64,000 bases of DNA from Bradyrhizobium archetypum. Its GTDB lineage: Bacteria > Pseudomonadota > Alphaproteobacteria > Rhizobiales > Xanthobacteraceae. Below the pieces are notes generated by a model. That model ran no database searches. It had not been told where the DNA came from and saw only the letters and a list, made by a program, of their open reading frames with translations. Below are positions 62,654 through 64,000 of this stretch, piece by piece. The translations under genes were made by a program, and so were the position numbers. The stretch spans positions 496,001 to 560,000 of the forward strand of contig NZ_JAAVLW010000004.1 of NCBI RefSeq assembly GCF_013114835.1, written 5' to 3'. Numbering within the stretch: the first letter of the stretch is position 1; each line of letters begins with the position of its first letter.

Positions 62654-64000
62654 ATCGTCGACTGGACAACGACCGCATCATCCGGGCGCCCCACGGGCCT
62701 GAGATCAGCGCCAAGAGCTGGCTGACGGAAGCGCCACTGCGAATGCTGATGAACAATCTCGATCCTGATGTCGCCGAACGTCCAAGCGAACTCGTCGTCT
62801 ATGGCGGAATTGGCCGCGCCGCCCGCGATTGGGACAGTTTCGATCGGATCGTCGCCTCGCTGCGCAAGCTCGAAGGCGACCAGACGCTGATGGTCCAGTC
62901 GGGCAAGCCGGTCGGAATTTTTCGTACCCATGCCGATGCGCCGCGCGTCCTGATCGCGAATTCAAATCTGGTGCCGCATTGGGCGACGCTCGATCACTTC
63001 AATGAACTCGACAGGCAAGGGCTGATGATGTTCGGCCAGATGACGGCCGGATCGTGGATCTATATTGGCAGCCAGGGCATCGTGCAGGGGACATACGAAA
63101 CATTTATCGAGGTCGGGCGGCGTCACTACGGCGGCGACCTCGCGGGCAAGTGGATTTTGACGGCGGGTCTCGGCGGGATGGGCGGCGCGCAGCCGCTTGC
63201 TGCGACCATGGCTGGCGCCTCGATGCTCGCGATCGAATGCCAGCCGAGCCGCATCGAGATGCGGCTGCGCACGGGTTACCTTGATCGGCAGGCAAGCTCG
63301 CTCGACGAGGCGCTCGCGATCATGACGGAGGCGGCGCAGAGCCGGAAGCCGGTCTCCGTCGGCCTGCTCGGCAATGCGGCCGAACTTTTTCCAGAGCTGG
63401 TGCGGCGCGGCGTCAAGCCGGACATCGTCACCGACCAGACCAGCGCGCACGATCCGATCAATGGCTATTTGCCAAAGGGATGGACGCTTGCCGAGTGGCA
63501 GTCCAAACGCGAGGCCGACCCGAAAGCGGTCGAAGTCGCGGCGAAGACCTCGATGGTCGGCCACGTTCAGGCCATGCTGGATTTCCACGCGCAGGGCATT
63601 CCCACACTCGACTATGGCAACAACATTCGCCAGATGGCGAAGGACATGGGACTGAATAACGCGTTCGATTTCCCCGGCTTCGTTCCGGCCTACATCCGCC
63701 CGCTGTTCTGCCGGGGCGTCGGTCCGTTCCGGTGGGCGGCGCTTTCGGGTGATCCCGAAGACATCTTCCGGACCGACGCGAAGGTCAAGGAGCTGATGCC
63801 GGACGACAAACATCTTCACAACTGGCTCGACATGGCGAAGTCACGGATCAAGTTCCAGGGACTGCCGGCACGGATTTGCTGGGTCGGCCTCGGCGATCGC
63901 CACCGGCTCGGCATGGCGTTCAATGACATGGTCGCGCGCGGCGAACTGAAGGCGCCGATCGTCATCGGTCGCGATCATCTCGACAGCGGCTCGGTTGCGA
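62650..64000 (+). CDS. hutU: Urocanate hydratase, truncated by the window edge
   Basis: About 450 of some 555 residues are present; the frame is open to the right edge. [22 protein letters not shown], the NAD-binding [21 protein letters not shown] region, [20 protein letters not shown] and [24 protein letters not shown] (catalytic Cys) are classical. ATG 62650 overlaps the hutH stop. It converts urocanate to imidazolonepropionate; hutG should follow. Confidence 0.96.
   Translation, partial: MNRRLDNDRIIRAPHGPEISAKSWLTEAPLRMLMNNLDPDVAERPSELVVYGGIGRAARDWDSFDRIVASLRKLEGDQTLMVQSGKPVGIFRTHADAPRVLIANSNLVPHWATLDHFNELDRQGLMMFGQMTAGSWIYIGSQGIVQGTYETFIEVGRRHYGGDLAGKWILTAGLGGMGGAQPLAATMAGASMLAIECQPSRIEMRLRTGYLDRQASSLDEALAIMTEAAQSRKPVSVGLLGNAAELFPELVRRGVKPDIVTDQTSAHDPINGYLPKGWTLAEWQSKREADPKAVEVAAKTSMVGHVQAMLDFHAQGIPTLDYGNNIRQMAKDMGLNNAFDFPGFVPAYIRPLFCRGVGPFRWAALSGDPEDIFRTDAKVKELMPDDKHLHNWLDMAKSRIKFQGLPARICWVGLGDRHRLGMAFNDMVARGELKAPIVIGRDHLDSGSVA

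Noticed and set aside
1..64000. CRISPR array, tRNA or rRNA genes, prophage or intact insertion sequence
   Set aside because: I saw no regularly spaced repeats, no cloverleaf or rRNA-like sequence, and no intact transposase or integrase gene.

Overview
The window looks like chromosomal DNA of a Bradyrhizobium/Rhodopseudomonas-type alphaproteobacterium (Nitrobacteraceae). This is inferred from high GC, many ATGA/GTGA gene overlaps, several small stress-type proteins I recognise from Bradyrhizobium, the HutF route for histidine, and sites matching the alphaproteobacterial EcfG consensus GGAAC-N16/17-CGTT. I see no rRNA, tRNA, CRISPR array, phage or intact insertion sequence.

Layout. (1) 1-8657 is a surface-polysaccharide accessory region: two methyltransferases, a beta-helix protein, two GT4 glycosyltransferases and galE. 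It contains gene debris: a frameshifted beta-helix fragment near 300 and a broken pRiA4b ORF-3-like gene at 7.4-7.65 kb. (2) 8.7-13.3 kb is a patchwork of small genes, several of stress type (YidB-like, GlsB/YeaQ-like, small conserved proteins), with a degraded ku 3' end. (3) 13345-29065, all on the minus strand, is the most interesting part: a 15-gene block in which most neighbours overlap by 4 bases. It encodes inositol-3-phosphate synthase, a histidine-type phosphatase, a sugar nucleotidyltransferase, a CmoB-like methyltransferase, a glycoside-hydrolase-like barrel whose halves are in swapped order, phosphopentomutase, two epimerases/dehydratases, a B12-binding radical SAM enzyme with a natural His6 run, UDP-glucuronate decarboxylase, and five glycosyltransferases (four of CgeB type). 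A perfect EcfG-type promoter precedes the first gene. I read this as a pathway for an unusual, possibly cyclitol- and pentose-containing oligosaccharide made under general stress. (4) 29.4-33.6 kb holds a heptosyltransferase-like gene, a Crp/Fnr regulator with a DUF1003 membrane protein, a palindromic two-way EcfG promoter, a broken alcohol dehydrogenase and a DUF892 protein. (5) 33.8-43.4 kb is a respiratory module: a PQQ alcohol dehydrogenase with a lanthanide-type Asp pair, its XoxJ-like partner and two cytochromes c, beside a caa3-type oxidase (ctaC-ctaD-ctaE), CtaG and a haem-binding GlcG-like protein. The simplest reading is periplasmic alcohol oxidation feeding electrons through cytochrome c to this oxidase. 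(6) 44.7-53.4 kb, plus strand, is a sugar catabolic operon: LacI regulator, xylB, xylA, a three-gene ABC importer, an aldo/keto reductase and a fuconolactonase-like hydrolase. (7) 53.5-64 kb has a PLP gamma-synthase/lyase, a taurine/nitrate-type ABC importer, and the divergent hut locus (hutC-hutF minus, hutI-hutH-hutU plus), with a palindromic candidate HutC site between. hutU runs off the right edge.

Starts were chosen from ribosome binding sites and 4-base overlaps; where uncertain this is stated. Family names come from reading motifs and from memory, not from searches.
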